This document shows positions 54,331 through 63,523 of a stretch of DNA of 64,000 nucleotides, in pieces. The position numbers were made by a program, and so were the translations under genes. The DNA is taken from positions 1,922,001 through 1,986,000 of the forward strand of contig NC_013521.1 of NCBI RefSeq assembly GCF_000024925.1. Direction: 5' to 3'. The notes under the pieces were generated by a model. The model had not been told where the DNA came from. It saw nothing but the letters and a program-made list of their open reading frames with translations, and did no database searches. Source of the DNA: Sanguibacter keddieii DSM 10542. GTDB taxonomy: Bacteria; Actinomycetota; Actinomycetes; Actinomycetales; Cellulomonadaceae. Numbering within the stretch: position 1 is the first letter of the stretch; each line of letters starts with the position of its first letter.

Positions 54331-55497
54331 GTGGACGAGCAGGGCGCAGCACCCGAGGTGGCACCGACCCGCGGCGAGGCCTCCCGGTCCCGCCGGGACG
54401 CGGTGCGCGCCGAGCGCGCGAAGGCCGCCAAGCAGCGCCGCACCGTGCTGCTCTCGGTGCTGGTCGGCGTGCTCGTCATCGGTGCCGTGTTCTACCTCAT
54501 GTGGACCCGGGGCGCCGACATGTTCTCGTCGACCGACGAGCCGTCCCTCGTCGCGGTCACCAAGGACCCCGTCGTCGACTTCCCGGGGCCGGGCGGCGAG
54601 CCGGTCCAGGTGACCGTGGCAGCCGAGACGACCCCAGAGCTGCTCGGGGCGACGCTCGTGGACGCCGGCGTGGTGAGCTCGGTCGAGGTCTTCACGGCCG
54701 CCTACGCCGAGTCGCCCGACGCGCCGTCCATCGCACCGGGGACCTACAACGTGTTCCGGCAGATGCGCGCCGCCGACGCGATCGCTGCGCTCCTCGACCC
54801 CGAGAACCTCGCGGACCTCACGGTCGAGGTCAAGGCGGGCCTCACGGTCCCCGAGATCAAGACCGAGCTGTCCCGTGTCACCGGTGTCGGCATCGACCAG
54901 GTCGACGAGGCCTTCGCGGACACCGCTTCGACCGGGCTCCCGGACGAGGCCGGCGGCCGCTACGAGGGCTGGCTCGCACCCGGGACGTACCACTTCGGGC
55001 TCGACTCGACCCCCACGCAGATGCTGGCGACCATGGTCGCCACGACCGTCGAGACGCTCGACGGCCTGGGGGTCGCGGTCGAGGACCGTGTCGCCGTGCT
55101 CACCAAGGCGTCGCTCGTCGAGAAGGAGGGGGCGCTGCCGGAGGACCTCGCCGGTATCGCGGCCGTCATCGACAACCGTCTCGCCGCGGGCACCAACCTG
55201 CAGCGTGACTCGACCGTGCGCTATGCCCTGGGCCGGCCTGACGACTACGCGGTGACGCAGGCAGACCGCCAGGACCCGTCGGAGTACAACACCTTCGCCA
55301 ACGCCGGTCTCCCGCCGTCGGCGATCTCGACGGTCAGCGCCGAGGCCCTCCAGGCGGTGCTCGCCCCCGCGGACTCCGACGCCGTCTACTTCCTCATGGT
55401 CGACCCGGTGACCCGCGAGATCCAGTTCTCCGACACCTACACCGAGTACCAGGACAGCCTCAAGGCCTACCAGGCCTGGCTGGACGCGAACGGCTGA
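54331..55497 (+). CDS. mltG: Endolytic murein transglycosylase, paralogue 1
   Basis: This 388-residue MltG/YceG protein has a basic cytoplasmic N-terminus, one membrane segment near residues 39-57 (VLLSVLVGVLVIGAVFYLMW) and an extracellular domain. The catalytic region KASLVEKEGALPEDLAGIAA then VIDNRL contains both Glu residues of the EKE pair, and NTFANAGLPPSAIS is the conserved C-terminal block. MltG cleaves nascent glycan strands and sets their length. A second paralogue follows within 170 bp. Confidence 0.9.
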   Translation: MDEQGAAPEVAPTRGEASRSRRDAVRAERAKAAKQRRTVLLSVLVGVLVIGAVFYLMWTRGADMFSSTDEPSLVAVTKDPVVDFPGPGGEPVQVTVAAETTPELLGATLVDAGVVSSVEVFTAAYAESPDAPSIAPGTYNVFRQMRAADAIAALLDPENLADLTVEVKAGLTVPEIKTELSRVTGVGIDQVDEAFADTASTGLPDEAGGRYEGWLAPGTYHFGLDSTPTQMLATMVATTVETLDGLGVAVEDRVAVLTKASLVEKEGALPEDLAGIAAVIDNRLAAGTNLQRDSTVRYALGRPDDYAVTQADRQDPSEYNTFANAGLPPSAISTVSAEALQAVLAPADSDAVYFLMVDPVTREIQFSDTYTEYQDSLKAYQAWLDANG

Positions 55498-55665
55498 CCA
55501 GCGCCTTCACGTGCGGTCGCGATCGCGCCGGATGTCCGACCTGACCGGGTGAGACGCGGGGGGCTCCACGGTGGGAAGATGTCCTGGAGGACCATGGTGC
55601 AGTAGGTTGTCTGATTGTCTGTGGGGGGCGCAGAGCACATGTCATGACAGTGGAGGCTCCAACCG

Positions 55666-56853
55666 GTGAACGATCTCTTCGAAGGACCCGCCGTCTCTGA
55701 CCAGCCGGAGGACGAGCGACAGCTCTCCCGTGCTGAGAAGCGGGCGCTGCGCGAGGCACGTCGACGTGCCGCGAAGCGCCGTCGGCGAGCCCTCGTGGCC
55801 GTGGTCGTCGCCCTGGCCGTGCTCGGTGTCGGCGGCTACCTCGCCTGGAACCGCGGAGCAGACTTCTTCGGTGGGCTGAGCCTCGGCGGCTCTGAGGCCG
55901 CGCAGGACTTCCCCGGTCCCGGCACGGGCGAGGTGCGGGTGACCGTGGCCCAGGGCGCCACGGGGACCGCGATCGGCCAGGAGCTCGTCGAGGCCAACGT
56001 CGTGGCCTCCGTCCCCGCCTTCATCTCGGCCTTCAACGCCAACCCGTCCTCCGGATCCATCCAGCCGGGGACCTACACGCTGCGCGAGGAGATGTCCTCG
56101 GCGCGCGCCGTCGAGTTCCTCCTCGACACCGGCAACCGCACCGACTTCCTCGTGGACCAGCGTCCGGGGACCACCGTCGAGGACACCATCGCCCGGATCG
56201 TCTCCGTGACCGGTGTCTCCGAGGAGGACCTCCGTGCGGCCATGGTCGACGTCGCGGCGACCGGCCTGCCTGCCGAGGCCCAGGTGTTCCCCGCGGACGA
56301 CCTCCGCAACTACGAGGGCTGGCTGGCCACCAAGCAGTACCAGTTCAGCGACGAGGCCACCCCGACCGAGATGATCGCCGAGATGGTCGCCGGGACGGTG
56401 ACGATGCTCGACGAGCTCGGCGTCCCGGTGGAGGACCGCCAGCGCGTGCTCACCGAGGCGTCGATCATCCAGCGCGAGGCCGGCAACCTCGACGCCGAGC
56501 AGCAGGCGCTCGTCGCAGGAGTGATCGACGGACGTCTCGAGGACGGCATGCGGCTGCAGATGGACTCGACGGTCCACTACATGTTCGGTACCTCGCCCGA
56601 CGCGTCGACCACCGCGGACCAGCGCGCCACGGAGAGCCCGTACAACACGTACCTCAACTCGACCCTGCCGCCGACGGCGATCGCTGCCCCGAGCCGGACG
56701 GCGATCGAGGCGGTGCTCAACGCGCCGGAGACGCCGTACCGCTACTTCGTGACGGTCAACCCCGACACCGGGGAGACCAAGTTCGCGGAGACCAACGACG
56801 AGCACAACGTGAACCGCCGTGAGTACCAGGCGTGGCTGGACGCACGCGGGTGA
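55666..56853 (+). CDS. mltG: Endolytic murein transglycosylase, paralogue 2
   Basis: This 395-residue second MltG has the same plan: a basic N-terminus, a membrane segment near residues 43-62 (ALVAVVVALAVLGVGGYLAW) and an extracellular YceG domain ending YNTYLNSTLPPTAIAAPS. In the catalytic region ASIIQREAGNLDAEQ the first Glu of the usual E-K-E pair is Gln while the second, aligning with the catalytic Glu, is kept. GGAGG stands 9 bases before the GTG. A TGTCATGACA palindrome and TTGTCTGA direct repeat precede it, so it may have its own promoter. Confidence 0.9.
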   Translation: MNDLFEGPAVSDQPEDERQLSRAEKRALREARRRAAKRRRRALVAVVVALAVLGVGGYLAWNRGADFFGGLSLGGSEAAQDFPGPGTGEVRVTVAQGATGTAIGQELVEANVVASVPAFISAFNANPSSGSIQPGTYTLREEMSSARAVEFLLDTGNRTDFLVDQRPGTTVEDTIARIVSVTGVSEEDLRAAMVDVAATGLPAEAQVFPADDLRNYEGWLATKQYQFSDEATPTEMIAEMVAGTVTMLDELGVPVEDRQRVLTEASIIQREAGNLDAEQQALVAGVIDGRLEDGMRLQMDSTVHYMFGTSPDASTTADQRATESPYNTYLNSTLPPTAIAAPSRTAIEAVLNAPETPYRYFVTVNPDTGETKFAETNDEHNVNRREYQAWLDARG

Positions 56854-57704
56854 CCTCTCGCGCCGCCGTCCTCGGTCACCCGATCAGCCACTCGCTCTCC
56901 CCGGTGCTGCACCGCGCCGCCTACGAGGCGCTCGGCCTCGACGGCTGGGAGTACGAGGCGGTCGACGTGACCGAGGAGACCCTCGCGGGGTTCCTCGACG
57001 GGCTCGACGAGACCTGGGCAGGTCTGAGCCTGACGATGCCGCTCAAGCAGACGGTCATGCCGATGCTCGACCACGTCGACCCGCTGGCCGTCGTGACGGG
57101 CGCGGTGAACACCGTGGTGTTCCAGGGGACCGGTACGTCGCGGACCCTCATCGGGGCGAACACCGACGTCTACGGGCTCGTCGCCGCCTTGCGTGAAGGG
57201 GGCGCCGGGGGAGAGGGGCCGACCGGTCGCGGCACCGGCATCGTCCTCGGCGCCGGGGCGACCGCGTCGTCGACGCTCGCTGCGCTGGCCGAGCTGGGGA
57301 TCACGTCGGTCGACGTGTTCGTCCGCTCCCTCGGGCGCACGGGCGACCTGCAGCGCGCCGCGCACCGCATGGGGCTCGCACCGCGGTTCCACCCGATCGC
57401 CGGGGCCGCTGAGGCCGCGCTCGGGGCTGACGTCGTCGTCTCGACCCTCCCAGCCCACGGCGCGGACGCCGTCGCTGCGGAGCTGGCCGCCTCGGGCCGC
57501 ACGGTCGAGGGCGTCCTCATCGACGTGTCCTACGACCCCCGGGTCACGGCGCTCACCGCCGCGTGGAGCTCGCTCGACGGTGCCACGGTGCCCGGGCAGC
57601 GCATGCTGCTGCACCAGGCCGCCGAGCAGGTCCGGCTCATGACCGGGCACGTGGCGCCCGTGGCGGCGATGGACGACGCGCTCGAGGCGGCCCTCGCGGC
57701 CTGA
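56850..57704 (+). CDS. aroE: Shikimate dehydrogenase
   Basis: This protein of about 284 residues reduces 3-dehydroshikimate with NADPH in aromatic amino acid synthesis. Hallmarks are VLGHPISHSLSP, LSLTMPLKQ with the catalytic Lys, TGAVNTVVF, GANTDVYG and the nucleotide-binding GAGATASSTLAAL. The GTG at 56850 overlaps the mltG stop (GTGA); a GTG at 56832 is an alternative. The mltG-aroE order is conserved in Micrococcales. Confidence 0.94.
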   Translation: MTSRAAVLGHPISHSLSPVLHRAAYEALGLDGWEYEAVDVTEETLAGFLDGLDETWAGLSLTMPLKQTVMPMLDHVDPLAVVTGAVNTVVFQGTGTSRTLIGANTDVYGLVAALREGGAGGEGPTGRGTGIVLGAGATASSTLAALAELGITSVDVFVRSLGRTGDLQRAAHRMGLAPRFHPIAGAAEAALGADVVVSTLPAHGADAVAAELAASGRTVEGVLIDVSYDPRVTALTAAWSSLDGATVPGQRMLLHQAAEQVRLMTGHVAPVAAMDDALEAALAA

Positions 57705-57837
57705 GGCGCCTGCTCGTCGACCCGGAGGCTCGAGGTCCGTCGAGGCCTCAGGCGTCCGCCCACCGGGCACGGCCGTCTCGTCCTCGGACGTGACGTGCGC
57801 TACTCCCGCTCAAGGTCGAGCCTCCCCGTGCCGAGAC

Positions 57838-57856
57838 AGTCTTCACGTCAAGACTG
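57838..57856 (+). promoter_or_regulatory. Short hairpin in the pilB leader
   Basis: CAGTCTT pairs with AAGACTG (7 bp, 6-base loop), 41 bp before the pilB start. Its A/T content is unusual for the region, so it may be a promoter-proximal element. Function is uncertain. Confidence 0.35.
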
Positions 57857-57897
57857 CCGGTGGGGGCCCCTCCGCGCCGGCGAGGTGAGGAGAGGTC

Positions 57898-59571
57898 ATG
57901 AAGCAGCTCGGAGAGATCCTGCTCGAGGAAGGCCTCGTCAACGAGGCCCAGCTGATGGCTGCCCTCGACGAGCAGGTGGTCCGGGGGACCAGCCTCGGGC
58001 GTGTGCTCGTCGAGCTCGGTGTCCTCTCCGAGGGCCAGCTCGTGTCGGCACTGGCCGCGCAGGTCGGCATGCAGTTCGTGGACCTCGACACCTTCCCGGT
58101 CGACCGCGCGGCCGTCAGCCGCCTCACCGGCGCCGTGTGCCGGCGCTACACCGTGCTGCCCATCGCCTTCGAGGGCGACGCCCTCGTCCTCGCCATGGCC
58201 GACCCGGGCAACGTGCTCGCCGTCGACGACGTGCGCTCGTCGACCGGCATGCAGGTGCTGCCGGTCGTCGCCACGCACGAGGACCTCTCACGCGCCATCG
58301 ACCGGTTCGTCCGCGCGGACGACGAGATGGACAACCTCACCAACGCGTTCACCGAGGAGCAGCGCGTCGACGACGTCGACCTCTCCAAGATCGGCGACTC
58401 CGTCGACGACGACGCGCCGATCGTCCGGTACGTGAACCTCATCGTCACGCAGGCCATCACGGACCGCGCCTCCGACATCCACATCGAGCCGAGCGAGCAC
58501 GACCTCCGCGTGCGGTACCGCATCGACGGCGTGCTCCACGAGATGCAGAGGTCGCCCAAGAACATCACCGGGGGAGTGATCTCCCGCGTGAAGATCCTCT
58601 CGGACATCGACATCGCGGAACGCCGCAAGCCCCAGGACGGCCGCATGTCCGTCACCCACAACGGCCGAAAGATCGACCTCCGTGTCGCGACCCTGCCGAC
58701 GGTGTGGGGCGAGAAGATCGTCATGCGAATCCTCGACAACTCCACGGCAAGCCTCGACCTGCGCGACCTGTCCTTCGGCGAGGAGAACTACGAGGTCTAC
58801 TCCGAGGCGTACAACAAGCCCTACGGCATGATCCTCGTGACCGGCCCGACCGGGTCCGGCAAGTCCACGACCCTGTACGCGACGCTCAACGCGGTGTCCA
58901 AGCCCGAGATCAACGTCATCACCGTCGAGGACCCCGTCGAGTACCGCCTCCCCGGCATCAACCAGGTGCAGGTGAACCCCAAGGCCGGCCTGACCTTCGC
59001 GGGCGCGCTGCGCTCGATCCTGCGCTCCGACCCCGACGTCGTGCTGCTCGGTGAGATCCGTGACCACGAGACCGCCCAGATCGCCATCGAGGCCGCGCTC
59101 ACCGGTCACCTCGTGCTCTCGACCCTGCACACCAACGACGCACCGTCCGCCATCACCCGCCTCGTCGAGATGGGCATCGAGCCCTTCCTCGTGGGGTCGG
59201 CCATCGACTGCATCGTGGCGCAGCGACTGGCGCGTCGGCTCTGCGGGAAGTGCAAGGAGCCCTACGAGCCCAGCGAGGTCGAGCTGGTCGCCGCGCGGTT
59301 CCCGTGGACGGAGGGTGAGCCCAAGCCGGTGCTGCACCGCCCGGGCGGCTGCACCACGTGCTCCGGCACCGGGTACCGGGGTCGTCTCGCCCTCCACGAG
59401 GTCATGCGCGTCACCGAGGACATCGAGCGTCACGCCGTCGCCGGGTCCTCCTCCGCGGAGATCGCGAAGACCGCCGTGGCCCAGGGCATGCGCAGCCTGC
59501 GCGACGACGGCTGGATGAAGGTCGTCGCCGGGCAGACGTCGATCGAGGAGATCCTCCGCGTCGTCGCTTAA
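57898..59571 (+). CDS. pilB: Type IV pilus assembly ATPase PilB (GspE family)
   Basis: This 557-residue hexameric ATPase drives pilus extension. The N-terminal MshEN-type domain (MKQLGEILLEEGLVNEAQLM) is followed by the ATPase core with Walker A GPTGSGKSTTLYATL, Asp box VITVEDPVEYRLPGI, Walker B VLLGEIRDHETAQIA and His box LSTLHTNDA. A zinc tetracysteine (LCGKCKEPYEP and CTTCSGTGYRG) completes it. It starts the pilus operon after aroE with GAGGAGAGGTC upstream of the ATG. Confidence 0.95.
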   Translation: MKQLGEILLEEGLVNEAQLMAALDEQVVRGTSLGRVLVELGVLSEGQLVSALAAQVGMQFVDLDTFPVDRAAVSRLTGAVCRRYTVLPIAFEGDALVLAMADPGNVLAVDDVRSSTGMQVLPVVATHEDLSRAIDRFVRADDEMDNLTNAFTEEQRVDDVDLSKIGDSVDDDAPIVRYVNLIVTQAITDRASDIHIEPSEHDLRVRYRIDGVLHEMQRSPKNITGGVISRVKILSDIDIAERRKPQDGRMSVTHNGRKIDLRVATLPTVWGEKIVMRILDNSTASLDLRDLSFGEENYEVYSEAYNKPYGMILVTGPTGSGKSTTLYATLNAVSKPEINVITVEDPVEYRLPGINQVQVNPKAGLTFAGALRSILRSDPDVVLLGEIRDHETAQIAIEAALTGHLVLSTLHTNDAPSAITRLVEMGIEPFLVGSAIDCIVAQRLARRLCGKCKEPYEPSEVELVAARFPWTEGEPKPVLHRPGGCTTCSGTGYRGRLALHEVMRVTEDIERHAVAGSSSAEIAKTAVAQGMRSLRDDGWMKVVAGQTSIEEILRVVA

Positions 59572-59641
59572 GTCCGGGGCATGAAGAGCCGATGACCTAC
59601 GAGCCGCAGCAACCTGCGACAACCGACCTGAGGGGTAGCCA

Positions 59642-61198
59642 GTGAGTGAGACAACTGCGGGGGAGACCGCGCCGTTCGTGACCCGACGGTCGTTGGCCGA
59701 GCAGGGCATCACGGGCTGGCAGCCCACACCGGCGCCCGCGGACGCAGGTCCGCCGGCTGGGCTCCCCCCGCAGGCACCGCGGCGCGCGGCCGAGCCCGCG
59801 TCTGCGGCTCCTCACGCCCAGCCTCCTGCACCGGGGACCCAGTACGGCGCCCCCGTGCCCCAGTACGGCGCTCCGGCACCCCAGTACCAGGCCCAGGTGT
59901 CCCAGCACCAAGCCCCGGTGTCCCAGCACCCGGGGCAGCCCACGCACCCCGCCCCGGGCACGTCGGCGCAGCCGGCCGCAGCCCAGCAGGGTGCACGACG
60001 TCCCGTGGACGCCCCGCCCGCAGGTGCTGGCCGTACCGGCCTGAGCCGCCCCACGCAGGCCGACGACATCGTCCTCGACGCCGTGCTGCGCATCATGGTC
60101 GAGGCCGGGGCCTCCGACCTCCACCTCACGGCGGGGTCCGCCCCGAAGATCCGCGTGAACGGCTCGCTGCAGACCGTCGACGGTCAGCCCGAGGTCGCCT
60201 CCGAGAGCCTGCAGCGCACGCTGTACGCGATCCTCACGCAGAAGCAGCGCGAGAAGTTCGAGGCCAACCTCGAGCTCGACTTCTCGTACTCCGTGCGGGG
60301 CCTGGCCCGGTTCCGTGTGAACTTCTACCAGCAGCGTGAGTCCATCGGTGCGGCGTTCCGCCTCATCCCGTACGAGATCAAGCCCCTCGAAGAGCTCGGC
60401 GTCCCCCCGGTCGTCTCGAGCTTCGCGAACCTGCCCCGCGGCCTCGTCCTCGTCGCCGGGCCCACCGGCTCGGGCAAGTCGACGACGCTCGCGTCGATCA
60501 TCGACCTCGCCAACCGGACGCGCTCCGACCACATCATGACGGTCGAGGACCCCATCGAGTTCCTCCACCGCCACAAGAAGTCGCTCATCAACCAGCGCGA
60601 GGTCGGGGCGGACACCCACAGCTTCGCCAACGCCCTCAAGCACGTGCTCCGCCAGGACCCCGACATCATCCTGGTCGGCGAGATGCGCGACCTCGAGACC
60701 ATCTCCGTCGCGCTCACCGCCGCCGAGACCGGCCACCTCGTCTTCGCGACCCTGCACACGCAGGATGCCGCGCAGACCATCGACCGCATCATCGACGTGT
60801 TCCCGCCCGAGCAGCAGGGGCAGGTTCGCACCCAGCTCGGCGGAGCCCTGCAGGGAGTGGTCTGCCAGACCCTCTGCAAGCGCTCCGACGGCCCGGGTCG
60901 CGTCGTCGCCACCGAGGTCATGGTCGCGACGCCTGCGGTGCGCAACCTCATCCGCGAGGGCAAGACCCACCAGGTGTACTCCGCGATGCAGGCTGGCAAG
61001 CAGCAGGGCATGCACACCATGGACCAGCACCTTGCGGACCTCGTCCGTCAGGGACGCATCTCCTACGAGACCGGCCTCGAGAAGTGCCACCACATCGAGG
61101 ACTTCAACCGGCTGAGCGGACGCTCGGGCGGATCCACAGGCGCAGGGTTCGCCGCCGCCGGCATGGGCGGACAGTCATACGGAGCGAGTGGTCACTGA
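59642..61198 (+). CDS. pilT: Type IV pilus retraction ATPase PilT
   Basis: This 518-residue protein has a C-terminal PilT core of about 360 residues: DLHLTAGSAPKIRVNG, Walker A GPTGSGKSTTLASII, Walker B IILVGEMRDLETISVALTAA, FATLHTQDAAQTIDRI and the AIRE-like region. It is much longer than ordinary PilT (~345) because residues 1-140 form a Gln/Pro/Ala-rich tail with QYGAP-type repeats. PilT retracts pili for twitching or DNA uptake. GTG start with GAGGGG upstream. Its stop overlaps pilC (TGATG). Confidence 0.94.
   Translation: MSETTAGETAPFVTRRSLAEQGITGWQPTPAPADAGPPAGLPPQAPRRAAEPASAAPHAQPPAPGTQYGAPVPQYGAPAPQYQAQVSQHQAPVSQHPGQPTHPAPGTSAQPAAAQQGARRPVDAPPAGAGRTGLSRPTQADDIVLDAVLRIMVEAGASDLHLTAGSAPKIRVNGSLQTVDGQPEVASESLQRTLYAILTQKQREKFEANLELDFSYSVRGLARFRVNFYQQRESIGAAFRLIPYEIKPLEELGVPPVVSSFANLPRGLVLVAGPTGSGKSTTLASIIDLANRTRSDHIMTVEDPIEFLHRHKKSLINQREVGADTHSFANALKHVLRQDPDIILVGEMRDLETISVALTAAETGHLVFATLHTQDAAQTIDRIIDVFPPEQQGQVRTQLGGALQGVVCQTLCKRSDGPGRVVATEVMVATPAVRNLIREGKTHQVYSAMQAGKQQGMHTMDQHLADLVRQGRISYETGLEKCHHIEDFNRLSGRSGGSTGAGFAAAGMGGQSYGASGH
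59838..59930 (+). repeat. Pro/Gln-rich repeats in the PilT N-terminus
   Basis: Near-repeats of CCCAGTACGGCGC (encoding QYGAP) and GGTGTCCCAGCAC (encoding VSQH) occur in tandem. They code for an unstructured Gln/Pro-rich tail ahead of the ATPase domain. Confidence 0.65.
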
Positions 61199-62448
61199 TG
61201 GCATCGACAGACGTCAAGACAGCCTCGGGCAAGCGGACCTTCGAGTACACGGTCCGCGACTCGAAGGGGAAGATCGTCAAGGGGCGGATCGAGGCCCTGG
61301 ACCAGGGTGCGGTCGCCTCTCGTCTGAAGACCATGAACCTCGTCCCGCTCTCGGTCACCGAGATCAAGACGACGGGCCTTCAGCAGGAGATCAACATCCC
61401 GGGGATCTCTGATCGGATCGGGCTGTCCGACCTCGCGATCATGGCGCGTCAGATGGCGACGATGGTCTCGGCCGGTCTCTCGCTCATCCGCACCCTCGGG
61501 ATCCTCGCGGACCAGACGGAGAACAAGCCGCTCGCCAAGGTTCTCGGCATCGTGAGGTCCGATGTCGAGACCGGGCTGTCGCTCTCCAACGCACTGGTCA
61601 AGCACCCCGAGGCGTTCCCGCCGATCATGGTCAACATCGTCCGTGCTGGCGAGACCGGCGGGTTCCTCGAGAAGTCGCTGCTCTCCGCCGCTGACAACTT
61701 CGAGGCCGAGGTGAAGCTGCGCGCCAAGGTGAAGTCGGCCATGACGTACCCGGTGGTCGTGCTGTTCATCGCGATCGCCGCGGTGATCGGCATGCTCCTG
61801 TTCATCGTGCCGATCTTCAAGGACATGTTCGAGGGCCTCGGTGGAGAGCTCCCGGCGCCGACGCAGTTCCTCGTGCTGCTGTCGTCGTGGATGAAGTGGC
61901 TGCTGCCGCTCGTGCTGGTGGTCTCCGCGGTGGTCGGGATCTGGTGGCAGCGGCACAAGAACGACGAGGAGGTCCGGTCGAAGTCCGACCCCTTCAAGCT
62001 CAAGCTGCCCGTGTTCGGCAAGCTCTTCCAGAAGATCGCCATCGCCCGCTTCACCCGCAACTTCTCGACGATGCTCGGGGCGGGGGTGCCGATCCTCCAG
62101 GCGCTGGACATCGTCGGCAGCACCTCGGGGAACTGGGCGATCGAGAACGCGCTGCGGGACGTCGAGAAGTCGGTGCGCACCGGTGAGTCCTTGTCCGGTC
62201 CGCTCGCGCACCACGACGTGTTCCCGCCCATGGTCACGCAGATGATCGCGGTCGGCGAGGACGCCGGGTCGATGGAGCTCATGCTCGCGAAGATCTCGGA
62301 GTTCTACGACCAAGAGGTCGAGTCCACCACCGAACAGCTGACGTCGCTCCTCGAGCCGCTCATGATCGTGTTCCTCGGGGCCATCATCGGCGGCATGATC
62401 ATCGCCCTCTACATGCCGATCTTCAAGATCTTCGATCTCATGGGGTGA
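61198..62448 (+). CDS. pilC: Type IV pilus inner-membrane platform protein PilC
   Basis: This 416-residue GspF-family protein has two T2SSF domains: one with DLAIMARQMATMVSAGLSLI, the second with KIAIARFTRNFSTMLGAGVPILQAL. Each is followed by membrane segments (VVVLFIAIAAVIGMLLFIVPIF and a C-terminal segment FLGAIIGGMIIALYMPIF). It couples PilB and PilT to pilin insertion. ATG overlaps the pilT stop. Confidence 0.94.
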   Translation: MASTDVKTASGKRTFEYTVRDSKGKIVKGRIEALDQGAVASRLKTMNLVPLSVTEIKTTGLQQEINIPGISDRIGLSDLAIMARQMATMVSAGLSLIRTLGILADQTENKPLAKVLGIVRSDVETGLSLSNALVKHPEAFPPIMVNIVRAGETGGFLEKSLLSAADNFEAEVKLRAKVKSAMTYPVVVLFIAIAAVIGMLLFIVPIFKDMFEGLGGELPAPTQFLVLLSSWMKWLLPLVLVVSAVVGIWWQRHKNDEEVRSKSDPFKLKLPVFGKLFQKIAIARFTRNFSTMLGAGVPILQALDIVGSTSGNWAIENALRDVEKSVRTGESLSGPLAHHDVFPPMVTQMIAVGEDAGSMELMLAKISEFYDQEVESTTEQLTSLLEPLMIVFLGAIIGGMIIALYMPIFKIFDLMG

Positions 62449-62583
62449 AGCCGAGAAAAACTTCGTCGAGCTGCTCAAGGTGCAGGTCAGGGCCGCCGAT
62501 GAAGATCTCGTGACGGACACGCGGGCAAACCGCGAACGTCGCTCCCTAGCTCTGAACAACGACTACTCCCACGGAGAATCAAC

Positions 62584-63015
62584 ATGATTGCTCGCGTTTC
62601 GAAGGCCATGAACAAGAAGGACGGCGACAAGGGCTTCACCCTCGTCGAGCTCCTCGTCGTCGTGATCATCATCGGCATCCTCGCCGCGATCTCGGTCCCG
62701 CTCTACCTCAACCAGCAGAACAAGGCGAAGGACTCGGCCGCCAAGGCTGACCTCGCGACGCTGCGCACGAACATCGCCGTCGTCATGTCGGAGAACACCA
62801 AGGTCACCGGCATCGCGCTGACCGGCACGGACTCGGTCGCCATCACGCCGACTCCGACCGGTGAGGTGACCACCATCGCGCTCAGCGAGGGTGTCACCTT
62901 CAACGAGACCGCCAGCTCGGTCGATCTCGCAGACGGCACCTTCACCATCCAGGTGACCTCGGCCACGGACAAGGTGTTCGAGACCACCGAAGCCGGCACG
63001 ATCACCGAGAAGTAG
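62584..63015 (+). CDS. Major type IV pilin
   Basis: This 143-residue prepilin has a 17-residue leader ending in Gly-Phe, cut after G17 to give FTLVELLVVVIIIGILAAIS, the hydrophobic assembly helix with the +5 Glu. The globular part is Thr/Val-rich with no cysteines, so it lacks the usual disulfide-bounded D region. GGAGA lies upstream of the ATG. It is followed by a strong terminator, so it can be expressed at higher level than the downstream minor pilins. Confidence 0.93.
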   Translation: MIARVSKAMNKKDGDKGFTLVELLVVVIIIGILAAISVPLYLNQQNKAKDSAAKADLATLRTNIAVVMSENTKVTGIALTGTDSVAITPTPTGEVTTIALSEGVTFNETASSVDLADGTFTIQVTSATDKVFETTEAGTITEK

Positions 63016-63030
63016 TAGCTTCTTCCCTGA

Positions 63031-63067
63031 GATTCCCGCTGCCGCTGACCGAGCGGCAGCGGGAATC
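63031..63067 (+). terminator. Strong terminator after the major pilin
   Basis: A 16-bp perfect stem (63031-63046 with 63052-63067, GACCG loop) 15 bp after the pilin stop is followed by a pyrimidine-rich stretch with CCCCTTTCTTTC. It probably sets the ratio of major to minor pilin. Confidence 0.9.
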
Positions 63068-63109
63068 CGTGGTTCCCCTTTCTTTCAGCACGCACAGAGG
63101 CGGAGTTCA

Positions 63110-63523
63110 GTGAGCGATCACCATCGCGACGACGCGGGATTCGGGATGGTCGAGATCATCGTCTCGATGATGATGCTGGCCATCCTCGCTGTCGTCCTCG
63201 CACCCGTGATCATCGGAGGAGTCCGCGCCACCGCGAAGATGTCGACTATTGCCACGGCGACGCAGCTCGTCAACGACGGACTGGAGACCCAGCGTGCGTC
63301 TCTCGGGACGGGAGGCTGCCCGTCCACAGCTCCTCCAGCGACGACCACCACGGACGCCCGTGGGGTCCAGCTGACCCGCGAGATCTCCTTCCCCAACCTG
63401 TCCGCGTGCGCCACGACGGGCCTGCTCGACGTGACGGTCCGTGTCTCGACGGCCGCCCTGACACCGCTGTTCCCTGCGGGCAGGGTGCTCTCGAGCGCCG
63501 ACACAAAGGTGTACGTCTCGTGA
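63110..63523 (+). CDS. Minor pilin-like (PilV type) prepilin
   Basis: This 137-residue protein has a short basic/acidic leader with G10-F11 as the probable cut (GFGMVEIIVSMMMLAILAVVL) and the +5 Glu. The rest is a small globular domain with two cysteines (GGCPST, SACATT) that could form a disulfide. GTG start with a weak GAGTTCA upstream. Its stop overlaps the next gene. Confidence 0.82.
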   Translation: MSDHHRDDAGFGMVEIIVSMMMLAILAVVLAPVIIGGVRATAKMSTIATATQLVNDGLETQRASLGTGGCPSTAPPATTTTDARGVQLTREISFPNLSACATTGLLDVTVRVSTAALTPLFPAGRVLSSADTKVYVS

